Source: a virus. Taken from it: a DNA stretch of 64,000 bases. Shown here piece after piece: positions 1-7,143 of this stretch. Location of the stretch: positions 41,136 through 105,135 of the IMG/VR virus record IMGVR_UViG_3300044970_000539, one strand, 5' to 3'. The translations under genes were made by a program, and so were the position numbers. Under the pieces are notes generated by a model, which searched no databases, was not told where the DNA came from, and worked only from the letters and a program-made list of their open reading frames with translations. Every line of letters begins with the position of its first letter. Position 1 is the stretch's first letter.

Positions 1-2
1 AA

Positions 3-80
3 AAGGTTCAGGAAGTCATAATTCCAGTAATTATAGTATCAAACATTATTAGTTCTGTTATGTCAACAAGGAGGTTATAA
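3..80 (+). CDS. C-terminal fragment of an upstream gene
   Basis: An open frame enters from the left edge and stops with TAA at 78-80. Its last 25 residues include a hydrophobic IIPVIIVSNII stretch. The stop overlaps the Shine-Dalgarno of the next gene, a spacing typical of this window. Too short to identify; it could be chance. Confidence 0.35.
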   Translation, partial: KVQEVIIPVIIVSNIISSVMSTRRL

Positions 81-84
81 TAGG

Positions 85-555
85 ATGGTTATGAATAAAG
101 TTAAAGAAAGTATAAGGGTGATTTTAGGCAAAATAAAGATGCCTAAAATTGCAATCCCTAAAATAAAAATACCAAGCATTAAAATCCCAAGCATCAAAAT
201 GCCAAAGTTTAAGATGCCAAAAATGTATATGCCAAAGGTAAATATTCCAAAAATATCTATTCCAAAGATTAAAATGCCAAAAATAGATATGGAAAAACTA
301 AAAGCATATGCTGCAAAGTATTTTCCCATTATTAAAAAAGTATTTGAAATTTTGGTAAAGATCGTTAAAGGATTTATCTCATGGCTTTGGAAAGCAGTTA
401 AAGAAAGTATTGCTCAGGTTTGGACACTGCTTGGATTCTTTATTGCATGGCTTACGCTTACGGGAACAGCACAACAGGTAGTTGGAGTGGCAACATTAAT
501 TGCTACTGCTATCTGGCTTATAACAATTCCATTGCGTGAAGAAAAAGAAGACTAA
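85..555 (+). CDS. cationic pentapeptide-repeat membrane protein, unknown function
   Basis: Not recognised. Residues about 18-68 consist of roughly ten tandem 5-residue units of the form x-(I/M)-P-(K/S)-(I/M/F), strongly basic, superficially like AHNAK-type KMPKF repeats. The C-terminal half is a helical region with Trp- and hydrophobic-rich segments (about 100-150) that look membrane-associated, ending in an acidic tail. The start is supported by AAGGAGG at 68-74, 10 nt upstream; a second ATG two codons later is possible. It precedes a lipoprotein and a small membrane protein, so an envelope or lysis-related role is possible, but that is inference. Confidence 0.75.
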   Translation: MVMNKVKESIRVILGKIKMPKIAIPKIKIPSIKIPSIKMPKFKMPKMYMPKVNIPKISIPKIKMPKIDMEKLKAYAAKYFPIIKKVFEILVKIVKGFISWLWKAVKESIAQVWTLLGFFIAWLTLTGTAQQVVGVATLIATAIWLITIPLREEKED

Positions 556-568
556 GATAGTTACTGAT

Positions 569-778
569 ATGAAAAAAATAGCAGCCCTTTTATCAGCAAC
601 AGTATTATCATTAATGTTAACATCTTGTGGTTTACTAGAAAATAGATATCGTTATGATTGCCATGACCCTGAAAACTGGTATAATAAAGAGTGTAATCCA
701 CCAATCTGCCAAGCAGATGGATTATGCACTAAAGACATACTTGGTTTTGATCCTACGGAGGGTAGCGTAAATGAGTAA
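569..778 (+). CDS. small Cys-rich lipoprotein
   Basis: 69 residues beginning MKKIAALLS, with a lipoprotein signal: basic N-region, hydrophobic core and a lipobox LTSC, so Cys would be lipidated and the protein anchored on the outer face of the membrane. The mature part is short and rich in Cys and aromatic residues (CHDPENW, CNPPICQADGLC). I chose the ATG at 569 because it starts the signal peptide directly; an in-frame ATG at 536 would add an unlikely lysine run. It overlaps the next gene by 8 bp, so the two are probably translationally coupled. Confidence 0.7.
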   Translation: MKKIAALLSATVLSLMLTSCGLLENRYRYDCHDPENWYNKECNPPICQADGLCTKDILGFDPTEGSVNE

Positions 779-1103
779 AAAAAGATATACATCAGATGAA
801 CTAGATGCACGACTAAAGTTTTTTCTTGGTATGACACTAGGAACAATCTTGTTGTTTACAACAATGGGTATCTTGTATGCCCTTGTTTTTGTAACACAGC
901 CAATTGGAGAGCAGTCAGAAAATGACAAGATGTTCTTCAATGTATTATCATCTGTTGCAACATTTATTACTGGCACACTTGCTGGTATTTTAATTGGCAA
1001 AAATGGCGGGGGTTCAGATAACTCACAGCCTAATCAAGTATCTGAGCCTATGACTAATAGTGTTGTAGATGATCTTGATGACATTGATGATTTTATTGAA
1101 TAA
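771..1103 (+). CDS. two-helix membrane protein, holin-like
   Basis: 110 residues with two predicted membrane segments (about 17-42 and 56-75), a basic N-terminus and a very acidic C-terminal tail (DDLDDIDDFIE). Size and topology fit a holin or other small phage membrane protein, but there is no diagnostic motif. It overlaps the lipoprotein gene by 8 bp, so the pair may act together at the membrane. Confidence 0.7.
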   Translation: MSKKRYTSDELDARLKFFLGMTLGTILLFTTMGILYALVFVTQPIGEQSENDKMFFNVLSSVATFITGTLAGILIGKNGGGSDNSQPNQVSEPMTNSVVDDLDDIDDFIE

Positions 1104-1115
1104 ATAATACATTAC

Positions 1116-1145
1116 TTGACGGCCCTCTTTGGGCAATGGTATACT
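1116..1145 (+). promoter_or_regulatory. sigma70-type promoter for the methyltransferase-like gene
   Basis: TTGACG at 1116-1121, an 18-bp spacer and TATACT at 1140-1145. The predicted start near 1152 leaves a short leader with the Shine-Dalgarno GGAGAGGG before the TTG start at 1179. Confidence 0.6.
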
Positions 1146-1178
1146 TGATTATAACCTATCTGGAGAGGGCCTACAATT

Positions 1179-1895
1179 TTGTATAATCCGAATTCTGTTC
1201 CAAGTTTTTTTATTAAAGAAGCATCTTCTGGAACTGTAAAAATTGAAAAATATATGAATAGTTTTGGTCTTTATAATAATAACAAGCAATGGATGTGTTA
1301 TCTTAACCATGACTCTGTTATTAAAGAAATGTATTCTTCTTATGATCTAGCACATGGAGACGTTATTGTTTCTGGTTTAGGGTTTGGAATACTTGCTTTA
1401 TGGCTTTGCAGTAAGGAAGAAGTAGATAGCGTTACAGTTATAGAATTTTCATCAGATGTTATAAAATTATTTAAAGATTCAAACATTGTTCCAGATAAAT
1501 TAAACATTGTTAATGCTGATATAAGAAGTTATAATACAGATATAAAGTATGACGTAATGTTGTTAGATCACCATGAACTGGAAGACTTTGATTTTAGGTT
1601 ATTTGACATTGAAGAAATTTCTAACAGAATTAAACATAAGTATATGTGGTCTTGGTCTTTAGAATTAATGTACATATTTAAAATGTATGCAAATGAAGAT
1701 CATAAAGTCCAAGAGAGCCTATGGTACGATCTAACAATTAAATGCGAAAAAGACTTTAGTACACTCTGGAATGATTTTGTAGATAATTTTTTTCCTAAAG
1801 AAGAAATGCTAAAAAATATAAGCAATCAAAAAATAAATGAGTATGTGTATACATACTATAGCCCGAAATTTACCAAGTTTGACTTTTTAAAGTGA
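1179..1895 (+). CDS. spermidine-synthase-like SAM methyltransferase-fold protein
   Basis: 238 residues. The central part has a Rossmann-type methyltransferase core: DVIVSGLGFGILALWL (motif I-like, about 61-76), then VTVIEFSSDV with an acidic residue at the end of strand 2, then DVMLLDHHE as the motif II/III region. This resembles spermidine-synthase-like class I folds; substrate and activity are unknown. The start is TTG at 1179, supported by GGAGAGGG about 10 nt upstream. It has its own promoter. The divergent motif I could mean it binds no cofactor. Confidence 0.6.
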   Translation: MYNPNSVPSFFIKEASSGTVKIEKYMNSFGLYNNNKQWMCYLNHDSVIKEMYSSYDLAHGDVIVSGLGFGILALWLCSKEEVDSVTVIEFSSDVIKLFKDSNIVPDKLNIVNADIRSYNTDIKYDVMLLDHHELEDFDFRLFDIEEISNRIKHKYMWSWSLELMYIFKMYANEDHKVQESLWYDLTIKCEKDFSTLWNDFVDNFFPKEEMLKNISNQKINEYVYTYYSPKFTKFDFLK

Positions 1896-1907
1896 GAACG
1901 GTATACT
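1879..1907 (+). promoter_or_regulatory. consensus promoter for the Ntn-hydrolase gene
   Basis: TTGACT at 1879-1884, a 17-bp spacer and TATACT at 1902-1907, overlapping the 3' end of the preceding gene. The predicted start near 1914 leaves about 25 nt of leader including GGGAGGGG before the ATG at 1939. Confidence 0.7.
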
Positions 1908-1938
1908 TAAATATACCTAATCTGGGAGGGGTTTTGTC

Positions 1939-2463
1939 ATGACTTGCATTGTCGCTCTGCGCCATGAAGAAAAAGTTTATATGGCAGGAGATCGTGGAGC
2001 ATCAGATGATGGAGTTATCCTTTCACTTGAATCGCCAAAGGTTTGGAAAGTTGGACCCTATCTAATTGGATATGCTGGCTCAATGGACGGGGATAGAATA
2101 AGACACAACTTCAGACCATCAGCACCTAACATTAAAGACACAGATAGGTTTATGCACACAAAGTTTATTAAAGAACTTCGTGAATTCTATAATGAGTTCT
2201 GGATTGACACATCTAAAGAAGGTGAACTTAGTTTAATTATTGGTATTCGTGGAGAAATCTATGAGCATAGTTCTGGAGATATGTCTTTATCTAAATACTC
2301 TTTGCCATATATGTCTATTGGTTCTGGAGCAGAGTACGCTTATGGGGTTTTGTATGCAACAGATAAACAAAAAAATGCAAGGAACAGAGTAATTCAAGCA
2401 GTATCAGCAGCAATTAAATTTAACCCATCATGCATGGGTCCAATTGACATCATAAGTGCCTAG
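1939..2463 (+). CDS. proteasome/HslV-type Ntn-hydrolase (threonine peptidase-like)
   Basis: 174 residues starting Met-Thr. After Met removal, Thr1 would be the N-terminal nucleophile, with Asp17 (in AGDRGAS) and Lys33 (in SPKVWKV) in exactly the canonical positions of proteasome beta subunits and HslV. Further family hallmarks are GYAGSMDGDR and SIGSGAEYAYGVL, matching the GSG segment that carries the catalytic Ser in the fold, and a late AVSAAIKF helix. These features are seen directly; protease activity is inferred. No AAA+ unfoldase partner lies nearby, so it may act alone, as an Anbu-like assembly, or in virion maturation. ATG 1939 is supported by the GGGAGGGG ribosome site and by the requirement for Thr at position 2. 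Confidence 0.85.
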   Translation: MTCIVALRHEEKVYMAGDRGASDDGVILSLESPKVWKVGPYLIGYAGSMDGDRIRHNFRPSAPNIKDTDRFMHTKFIKELREFYNEFWIDTSKEGELSLIIGIRGEIYEHSSGDMSLSKYSLPYMSIGSGAEYAYGVLYATDKQKNARNRVIQAVSAAIKFNPSCMGPIDIISA

Positions 2464-2472
2464 GAGTATACT
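2444..2472 (+). promoter_or_regulatory. consensus leaderless promoter
   Basis: TTGACA 2444-2449, a 17-bp spacer, TATACT 2467-2472, then exactly 6 nt to the ATG at 2479. Transcription would start at or next to the A of the start codon. Confidence 0.75.
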
Positions 2473-2478
2473 TAGTAT

Positions 2479-2700
2479 ATGAACGAAGAATTTGAAGAGA
2501 TCCTAAAGGACATTCAGAATATAGAGTCAAATTTTGATGAGTTTGAAATTTGGCTTGAAAACGGAATTGAACGGGGATGGGTAACTGAACCGTTCTGTAA
2601 TACTCATGAGGGTGATCCCTATATGAATGAAGAAGAACAGAAGGAATGGGAAGAGGGCGGAGACCCTTGCCAAGTAGTAATTAAAATCAAAGAAAACTAA
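2479..2700 (+). CDS. small acidic phage protein
   Basis: 73 residues, strongly acidic. The second half, GWVTEPFCNTHEGDPYM followed by EEEQKEWEEGGDPC, resembles a motif I associate with small uncharacterised actinophage proteins. No catalytic motif is visible. It has its own perfect promoter ending 6 nt before the ATG, so the message is probably leaderless; AGGAG at 2462-2466 could alternatively serve as a distant ribosome site. Confidence 0.75.
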   Translation: MNEEFEEILKDIQNIESNFDEFEIWLENGIERGWVTEPFCNTHEGDPYMNEEEQKEWEEGGDPCQVVIKIKEN

Positions 2701-2712
2701 CAAGGAGAAACA

Positions 2713-3591
2713 ATGAAGAAAATCGCAGTGGGAATTATTGCAGTACTTAGTTTAGTATTGCTACAACCAGTACAAGCACAACCAAATAAATCAATTGTTA
2801 TTATTGATACAGCAATTGATTCATCTATTCCACAACTAAAGGCAAAACTTGTACAGGAAGTTTGTATTCTTGGAAGCATGGTTTGTCCAAATGGTCAAAA
2901 ATTCCAAGAAGGTACTGGAGCAGCAACTCTTCCATCAGCACAAGCACTAAAGGGTGGATTTGAACATGGAACGATTATGGCACTTATTGCTAATAAGGTT
3001 AATCCAGATGTTGATCTTATCTTTATCAGAATTGCTGGTATGACAAAGCGTGGAACAATGGATACATATAGTATTACTGAAGTGGAAAAGGCTCTTACAT
3101 GGGTAGTCAACAACAAGCAAAAGTACAATATTGTTTCAGTTTCTGCTTCACAAGGAAACCATAATATAAGAACTGGACTAAATTATTGCCCAATTAGAGC
3201 AACTCATTCACAACTTATTGGAAACATTGATAAGTTGTCTTCCGTTGGAGTTGCAACCATGTTTGCTGCTGGAAACCAAAGAGACTATTCAAGAATTAAC
3301 TTTCCAGCATGTATTACACAGGCTGTAGCAGTAGGTGGAGCAACAGAAGATAATGCAATGGCTCCATACTCAAATGCTGCACCAGAGGTAGACTTTTACG
3401 CTCTTGGAGCATTTGACACACAGGTTGGTAGGTCAGTTGGAACATCTGCAGCAACTGCAGCATTTTCTGCACACTGGGCTAAAAATTACAAGGGTACATA
3501 TCAATCAACTTATGATTACTTTGTATCAGTATCTAAGTCAGCAGTAGGAAGATCAACTACAACTAATAGGCTTGTAAGTCTTTTAGGTTAA
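2713..3591 (+). CDS. secreted subtilisin-like serine protease (S8)
   Basis: 292 residues. Residues 1-22 form a Sec signal peptide (KK, hydrophobic core, VQA cleavage). The subtilase triad is visible: Asp32 in IVIIDTAID, His85 in FEHGTIMA and Ser245 in GTSAATAA, with the oxyanion Asn in FAAGNQ. There is no obvious propeptide, and the enzyme is compact compared with typical secreted subtilases. AAGGAGA sits just before the ATG. It is probably exported, or acts on cell-surface or virion proteins; the substrate is unknown. A phage subtilase next to a second protease-fold gene (1939-2463) is notable. Confidence 0.88.
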   Translation: MKKIAVGIIAVLSLVLLQPVQAQPNKSIVIIDTAIDSSIPQLKAKLVQEVCILGSMVCPNGQKFQEGTGAATLPSAQALKGGFEHGTIMALIANKVNPDVDLIFIRIAGMTKRGTMDTYSITEVEKALTWVVNNKQKYNIVSVSASQGNHNIRTGLNYCPIRATHSQLIGNIDKLSSVGVATMFAAGNQRDYSRINFPACITQAVAVGGATEDNAMAPYSNAAPEVDFYALGAFDTQVGRSVGTSAATAAFSAHWAKNYKGTYQSTYDYFVSVSKSAVGRSTTTNRLVSLLG

Positions 3592-3598
3592 TTGGTTT

Positions 3599-3671
3599 TG
3601 GTCTGTAACTCAGATGGTAGAGTGCCGAACTGTTAATTCGGATGTCGCAGGATCGATACCTGCCAGACCAG
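3599..3671 (+). tRNA. tRNA-Asn (GTT)
   Basis: Cloverleaf: acceptor TGGTCTG/CAGACCA, D stem ACTC/GAGT, anticodon stem CCGAA/TTCGG with loop anticodon GTT, T stem GCAGG/CCTGC. CCA is not encoded. Confidence 0.93.
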
Positions 3672-3676
3672 CAAAA

Positions 3677-3750
3677 GCGAGTGTTGCATAATGGTAGTGC
3701 TTCTGCCTTCCAAGCAGATGGTGCCAGTTCAATTCTGGTCACTCGCTCCA
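3677..3750 (+). tRNA. tRNA-Gly (TCC)
   Basis: Acceptor GCGAGTG/CACTCGC, D stem GCAT/GTGC, anticodon stem TCTGC/GCAGA with anticodon TCC. CCA is encoded at 3748-3750, unlike its neighbours. It reads GGA/GGG, fitting AT-rich codon use. Confidence 0.93.
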
Positions 3751-3751
3751 G

Positions 3752-3823
3752 GGCCCTATCTTCTAGTGGTTAGGATACCAGGCTTTCATCTTGGTGAGCA
3801 GAGTTCAATTCTCTGTAGGGCTA
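3752..3823 (+). tRNA. tRNA-Glu (TTC)
   Basis: Acceptor GGCCCTA/TAGGGCT (first pair G-U), anticodon stem CCAGG/CTTGG with anticodon TTC, T stem CAGAG/CTCTG with loop TTCAATT. It lies directly after tRNA-Gly, so the three tRNAs are probably cotranscribed. Confidence 0.92.
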
Positions 3824-3834
3824 CAAAAGTTTGA

Positions 3835-3868
3835 TATAATATATATGTACCTGCCAAATGGGGGTACA
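3835..3868 (+). promoter_or_regulatory. -10 element and leader hairpin upstream of hsp20
   Basis: TATAAT at 3835-3840 would start a leader containing a stem TGTACC (3846-3851)/GGTACA (3863-3868), followed by AAAGGGG as ribosome site. A temperature-sensitive or regulatory leader is possible for a heat-shock gene, but the ribosome site is not inside the stem, so this is speculative. Confidence 0.4.
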
Positions 3869-3897
3869 TTAACTTATTCGCTTGAAAGGGGAATAAA

Positions 3898-4326
3898 ATG
3901 GTAGTAACACATGCAATGGATCTATTCAATGATCCTTTTTTTATTGGGTTTAACAGAGAGTTAGCCCGTTTGAATACAGCACATAAAACAAATTCACAAT
4001 CATACCCTCCGTATGATCTTCTTAAACTAGATGAAGATACATATAGAATCTCTTTGGCTGTTGCTGGATTTTCCAGGGAAAATATTGATATCTCAGTAGA
4101 CAATGGAACTCTTATTATTAAGGGTGAGATTGTAGAGGTAGTAGACGCTGAAGTGGTTCATAAGGGCATTGCTGGTCGTAAATTTGTACGATCATTTGCT
4201 CTTGGAGAATATATGGAAGTAACTGGTGCAGAAATGAAGGATGGTATGCTGCATATTAATGTAGATCGTATTATTCCTGAAGATAAAAAGCCAAAAACTA
4301 TTGAAATCAAACTTGCTAAAAAGTAG
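3898..4326 (+). CDS. small heat-shock protein, Hsp20/IbpA type
   Basis: 142 residues. An alpha-crystallin domain follows an N-terminal arm: YPPYDLLKLDEDTYRISLAVAGF (about 41-63) is the classic IbpA-like entry strand, followed by NIDISVDNGTLIIKG, and RSFALGEYMEVTGAEMKDGMLHI closes the beta-sandwich. Hsp20 proteins are ATP-independent holdases that bind unfolding proteins in the cytoplasm. Phage copies probably help virion-protein folding; that role is inference. It is preceded by tRNA genes and its own -10 element, with AAAGGGG before the ATG. Confidence 0.93.
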   Translation: MVVTHAMDLFNDPFFIGFNRELARLNTAHKTNSQSYPPYDLLKLDEDTYRISLAVAGFSRENIDISVDNGTLIIKGEIVEVVDAEVVHKGIAGRKFVRSFALGEYMEVTGAEMKDGMLHINVDRIIPEDKKPKTIEIKLAKK

Positions 4327-4341
4327 TATATAGGCTATAAT
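4313..4341 (+). promoter_or_regulatory. probable promoter for the endolysin gene
   Basis: TTGCTA 4313-4318, a 17-bp spacer and TATAAT 4336-4341. A leader of about 50 nt ends in TTAGGAGAT before the ATG at 4400. Confidence 0.5.
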
Positions 4342-4399
4342 TGTATAAGAGACCTAGGCATGTCTTTATAAACTGCCCCTTAATATTAGGAGATAAAAA

Positions 4400-5203
4400 A
4401 TGGCAGCAAAGGGTAGTCTAGAAGCAATCATTGAGGTTGCAAAGAAAGAAGTAGGAACTATTGAAGGTCCTAAAGATAACGAGACAAAGTATGGTAAATG
4501 GACTGGAATGAACTTCCAACCGTGGTGCCAATCATTTGTTTCGTGGTGTGCATTCACATCTGGTTTAGATGCAAAGAAGTATCCAAAGTCTGCATCAACA
4601 GTAGCAGCATCAGATTGGTTTAAAAAGAATGATCGCTGGGCAGATGCTCGTAATGATGATCCAACTCCAGGAGACTGGATTTATTTTGATTTTCCAGAAG
4701 ATGGTGTAAACCGTATTTCACATGTTGGTATTTGTATTAAAAATAATGGAAACGGAACTATCCAAGTTATTGAAGGCAACACTTCAGGAACTGCAAAGGG
4801 AGACCAAAGAAATGGCGGAATGTGCGTAGAAAAGACTCGTGCATACGTTAAGGAAAATAAGTTAAAACTTATCAATGGAATTGTTGGTTGGGGTCGTCCA
4901 GTTTATGCTGGTGAAGAAAACCTTCCACTTCTTTCTAAGGTTGGATCATCTGATGCTCCAGTTAAAAAATCTGCTCCAGCCTCTTCAACACCTTCAGCAC
5001 CTGCAGTTAAGAAAGAGTTTAAGCAGTTTAAAGAAGGAGCAAAAGGTTCACCTGTTAAAAAGATTCAAGAAGCACTTGGCTTAAAGGCTGATGGAGTTTT
5101 TGGTCCAGGAACATCTAAAGCAGTTAAAGATTTTCAATCTAAGTCTAAACTTCCAGCAACTGGAATTGTAGATTTAAAAACATATAAGGCTATTTTGAAG
5201 TAA
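4400..5203 (+). CDS. endolysin: CHAP domain plus peptidoglycan-binding domain
   Basis: 267 residues. The N-terminal CHAP-type amidase/endopeptidase core has catalytic Cys43 (PWCQSFVSWC), His108 (RISHVGI) and a downstream acidic/Asn segment (VIEGNT, about 124-128). A Pro/Ala/Ser linker (about 180-205) leads to a PG_binding_1 domain (GSPVKKIQEALGLKADGVFG, then TSKAVKDFQ), about 206-267. It would cleave host peptidoglycan at lysis. There is no signal peptide, so it needs a holin; 771-1103 and 12233-12502 are candidates. The stop overlaps the next ATG (TAATG). Confidence 0.92.
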   Translation: MAAKGSLEAIIEVAKKEVGTIEGPKDNETKYGKWTGMNFQPWCQSFVSWCAFTSGLDAKKYPKSASTVAASDWFKKNDRWADARNDDPTPGDWIYFDFPEDGVNRISHVGICIKNNGNGTIQVIEGNTSGTAKGDQRNGGMCVEKTRAYVKENKLKLINGIVGWGRPVYAGEENLPLLSKVGSSDAPVKKSAPASSTPSAPAVKKEFKQFKEGAKGSPVKKIQEALGLKADGVFGPGTSKAVKDFQSKSKLPATGIVDLKTYKAILK

Positions 5204-5388
5204 TGCCAGTATATGAATACAAATGCACAGGACAATGTTCTGAAATTGTAATCAAACAAAGATCTATTAAGGATAGCGATCCAGGGTATGAGTGTGAAAC
5301 TTGCACTCTACCACTGGAACGTGTATACTCTAATGTAACAGCAGTATTCAACGGTAGTGGATTTTATTCCACTGATAACAGAAAGTAG
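5203..5388 (+). CDS. FmdB-like zinc-ribbon protein
   Basis: 61 residues starting MPVYEYKC, the typical FmdB-family opening (P-x-Y-E-Y-x-C). Zn ligands: Cys8/Cys12 and a CETC pair. The C-terminus GSGFYSTD matches the usual G-x-G-F-Y-x-T-D ending of this family. FmdB-like proteins are presumed nucleic-acid or metal binding; their function in phages is unknown. Its ATG overlaps the endolysin stop, indicating coupled translation. Confidence 0.85.
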   Translation: MPVYEYKCTGQCSEIVIKQRSIKDSDPGYECETCTLPLERVYSNVTAVFNGSGFYSTDNRK

Positions 5389-5403
5389 CGGTATACTATG
5401 AAC

Positions 5404-5652
5404 ATGACAATGACAAAAGAAGTTGTTCAAGAAGAGTGGATTTTAAATGCAACAGACAGATGTGATGCTTGTGCAGCAGAAGCCCTTGTAAAGGTAACTG
5501 GATTATCTGGAGACTTAATGTTTTGTGGACATCACTACAACAAGATTATGGATAATAAAGAAGGGTATAAGAAGATGATTTCTTTTGCACTTTCAGTTGT
5601 TGATGAACGACATAAACTTATTGAAAACAAGTCAAAGGGGCAAGATTACTAA
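5404..5652 (+). CDS. DUF7455-like small zinc protein
   Basis: 82 residues with RCDACAAEALVKV and LMFCGHHYNK, the CxxC and CGHH signature of a small actinobacterial/actinophage family (DUF7455-like) of unknown role. I place the start at ATG 5404 because TATACT at 5392-5397 lies exactly 6 nt upstream, the leaderless spacing seen elsewhere. ATG 5398 directly abuts the -10 and would fall upstream of the predicted transcript start. No Shine-Dalgarno is present. It overlaps the nuclease gene by 1 bp. Confidence 0.8.
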   Translation: MTMTKEVVQEEWILNATDRCDACAAEALVKVTGLSGDLMFCGHHYNKIMDNKEGYKKMISFALSVVDERHKLIENKSKGQDY

Positions 5653-6059
5653 TGTATGAATACTATGTAAGAAAAGTAGAGAACGTAGTAGATGGAGACA
5701 CTATTGACGTTATTATTGATTTAGGGTTTGATATCTTGTTTGCATCTCGTGTAAGGTTGGCTGGGATCGATACCCCAGAGTCTCGCACAAAAGATCTTGC
5801 TGAAAAGGCTCTTGGACTTGAAGCCAAGGAGTACTTAAAGAAGTCTTTAAAGGACGCTAAGTCTGTTGTTATTAAGACTGAGAAGATGGACTCATCTGAA
5901 AAGTATGGTCGTATTTTAGGTTGGGTATATGTAGATGACAACACTGTTTCACTTAACGACATGATGATTAATGATGGCTATGCCTGGGGATATCTTGGAG
6001 ATACAAAGGTTAAAGATTTTACAGCCCTTGCAAAAGCCAGAAAAAAGTCTGGAAAATGA
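5652..6059 (+). CDS. staphylococcal-nuclease-like (SNase/thermonuclease) protein
   Basis: 135 residues. The SNase fold is marked by VVDGDTIDVIIDLG, RVRLAGIDTPESR and the catalytic-type segment SSEKYGRILGWVY, with NDMMINDGYAWGY near the end. The Arg-Asp-Thr-Pro-Glu and Glu-Lys-Tyr-Gly-Arg elements match calcium-dependent nucleases acting on DNA or RNA. There is no signal peptide, so it would act in the cytoplasm, perhaps in host-DNA degradation. It overlaps the next gene (ATGA). Confidence 0.88.
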   Translation: MYEYYVRKVENVVDGDTIDVIIDLGFDILFASRVRLAGIDTPESRTKDLAEKALGLEAKEYLKKSLKDAKSVVIKTEKMDSSEKYGRILGWVYVDDNTVSLNDMMINDGYAWGYLGDTKVKDFTALAKARKKSGK

Positions 6060-6913
6060 AAAAAAATTTAACTTTGGCAAAAATAATAAAAGAAAATAGT
6101 TTTTCTAATTTTACAGAATTTGAAAAAATAATATCAATGAAATACACTAATTTTTTTAACGCCAAAATAAAAGAAAAAGAACTTAATAAAAATTTTATAG
6201 AACCAAATAATTTAATTTTTATGAATGATGGATATGCAGAAATAGACGAAAATGGTTATCCTTACGATTCACAAAAAATAAAAAATATTTTATTAAATCC
6301 AAAATTTATTCAATTTAAATATCAAATAAATTTATACAAAAGATTATTAAATTTTGCTGATATTCAAAACAATAAAAATGTAAAAGTTTTAATAGATGTA
6401 GGTTGCGGTAAAGGTGGAGGAATTTCTTTTTATAAACAGTTTTATAATTTTGATAAATGTATTGGAATTGATTTAACTAAAATAAATATAGAGTTAGCAA
6501 AACAACACGAAAAAAATGTTTCTTTTTATGTTGCTTCTGCAACTAATCTTCCTATAAATGATAAAACAGTAGATGTAATCACATCTGTTGAATCTTTGAT
6601 GTATTACGACCCACTTATCAAATTTATTGAAGAGGCTAGGCGAGTTCTAAAAAACAATGGGAAATTTTTAATATCAATGCCATTGACCGAACAAGAAGAA
6701 AATAACTTAGAAGAGTCATTTACTAACAATGGGTTTATATTAAGTAAAAAAGAAGATATAACAGAAAATGTAAGAATGGCTTGTGCAATATCAAAAAATA
6801 GGTTTAGAAATTCTTCATTTCAAGAATCAGAAATTATGAGAAATGATGAAGAGAGATATTTCAACAAAACCGTATTTTACAAAAATTTTGTATTTATTAA
6901 AAAGGGCGATTAA
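6056..6913 (+). CDS. class I SAM-dependent methyltransferase
   Basis: 285 residues. A methyltransferase core at about 115-220: VLIDVGCGKGGGISF (motif I), CIGIDLTKINIELA (motif II, Asp binding the ribose), VSFYVASATNLPI, DVITSVESLMYY, and ARRVLKNNGKFLISMP (motif VI-like). The acceptor substrate is unknown; small-molecule or sugar methylation is as likely as nucleic-acid methylation. The gene is visibly more AT-rich than its neighbours (AAA/AAT/TTT runs), which may mark recent acquisition. It starts inside the end of the nuclease gene. Confidence 0.85.
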   Translation: MKKNLTLAKIIKENSFSNFTEFEKIISMKYTNFFNAKIKEKELNKNFIEPNNLIFMNDGYAEIDENGYPYDSQKIKNILLNPKFIQFKYQINLYKRLLNFADIQNNKNVKVLIDVGCGKGGGISFYKQFYNFDKCIGIDLTKINIELAKQHEKNVSFYVASATNLPINDKTVDVITSVESLMYYDPLIKFIEEARRVLKNNGKFLISMPLTEQEENNLEESFTNNGFILSKKEDITENVRMACAISKNRFRNSSFQESEIMRNDEERYFNKTVFYKNFVFIKKGD

Positions 6914-6918
6914 AATTG

Positions 6919-7143
6919 ATGGATATAAAAAGTCAAGCCTTATTAGAGCATTTAATTATTCAAGGTGCAATTGAGATATCTGGTATTGATCAATCTGGTG
7001 AGATGACATACTCAATTACTGATAAGTTACAAGAGGTTCATCCAGAACTATACATGCAACTTAAAGATGAGTTTGAACATAACATGTTTGAAATGATAGA
7101 TCAAGGACCAAAGGTTATGACGTGGAAGATTAGGACAAGATAA
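6919..7143 (+). CDS. unknown small protein, paralogue of 7394-7723
   Basis: 74 residues. Not recognised, but LLEHLIIQGAIEISGID followed by MTYSITDKLQEVHPELYMQL aligns with the N-terminal half of the gene at 7394-7723. The two paralogues flank a thioredoxin gene. ATG 6919 is preferred over the adjacent TTG 6916; AAAGGGCG lies about 10 nt upstream. Confidence 0.75.
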   Translation: MDIKSQALLEHLIIQGAIEISGIDQSGEMTYSITDKLQEVHPELYMQLKDEFEHNMFEMIDQGPKVMTWKIRTR

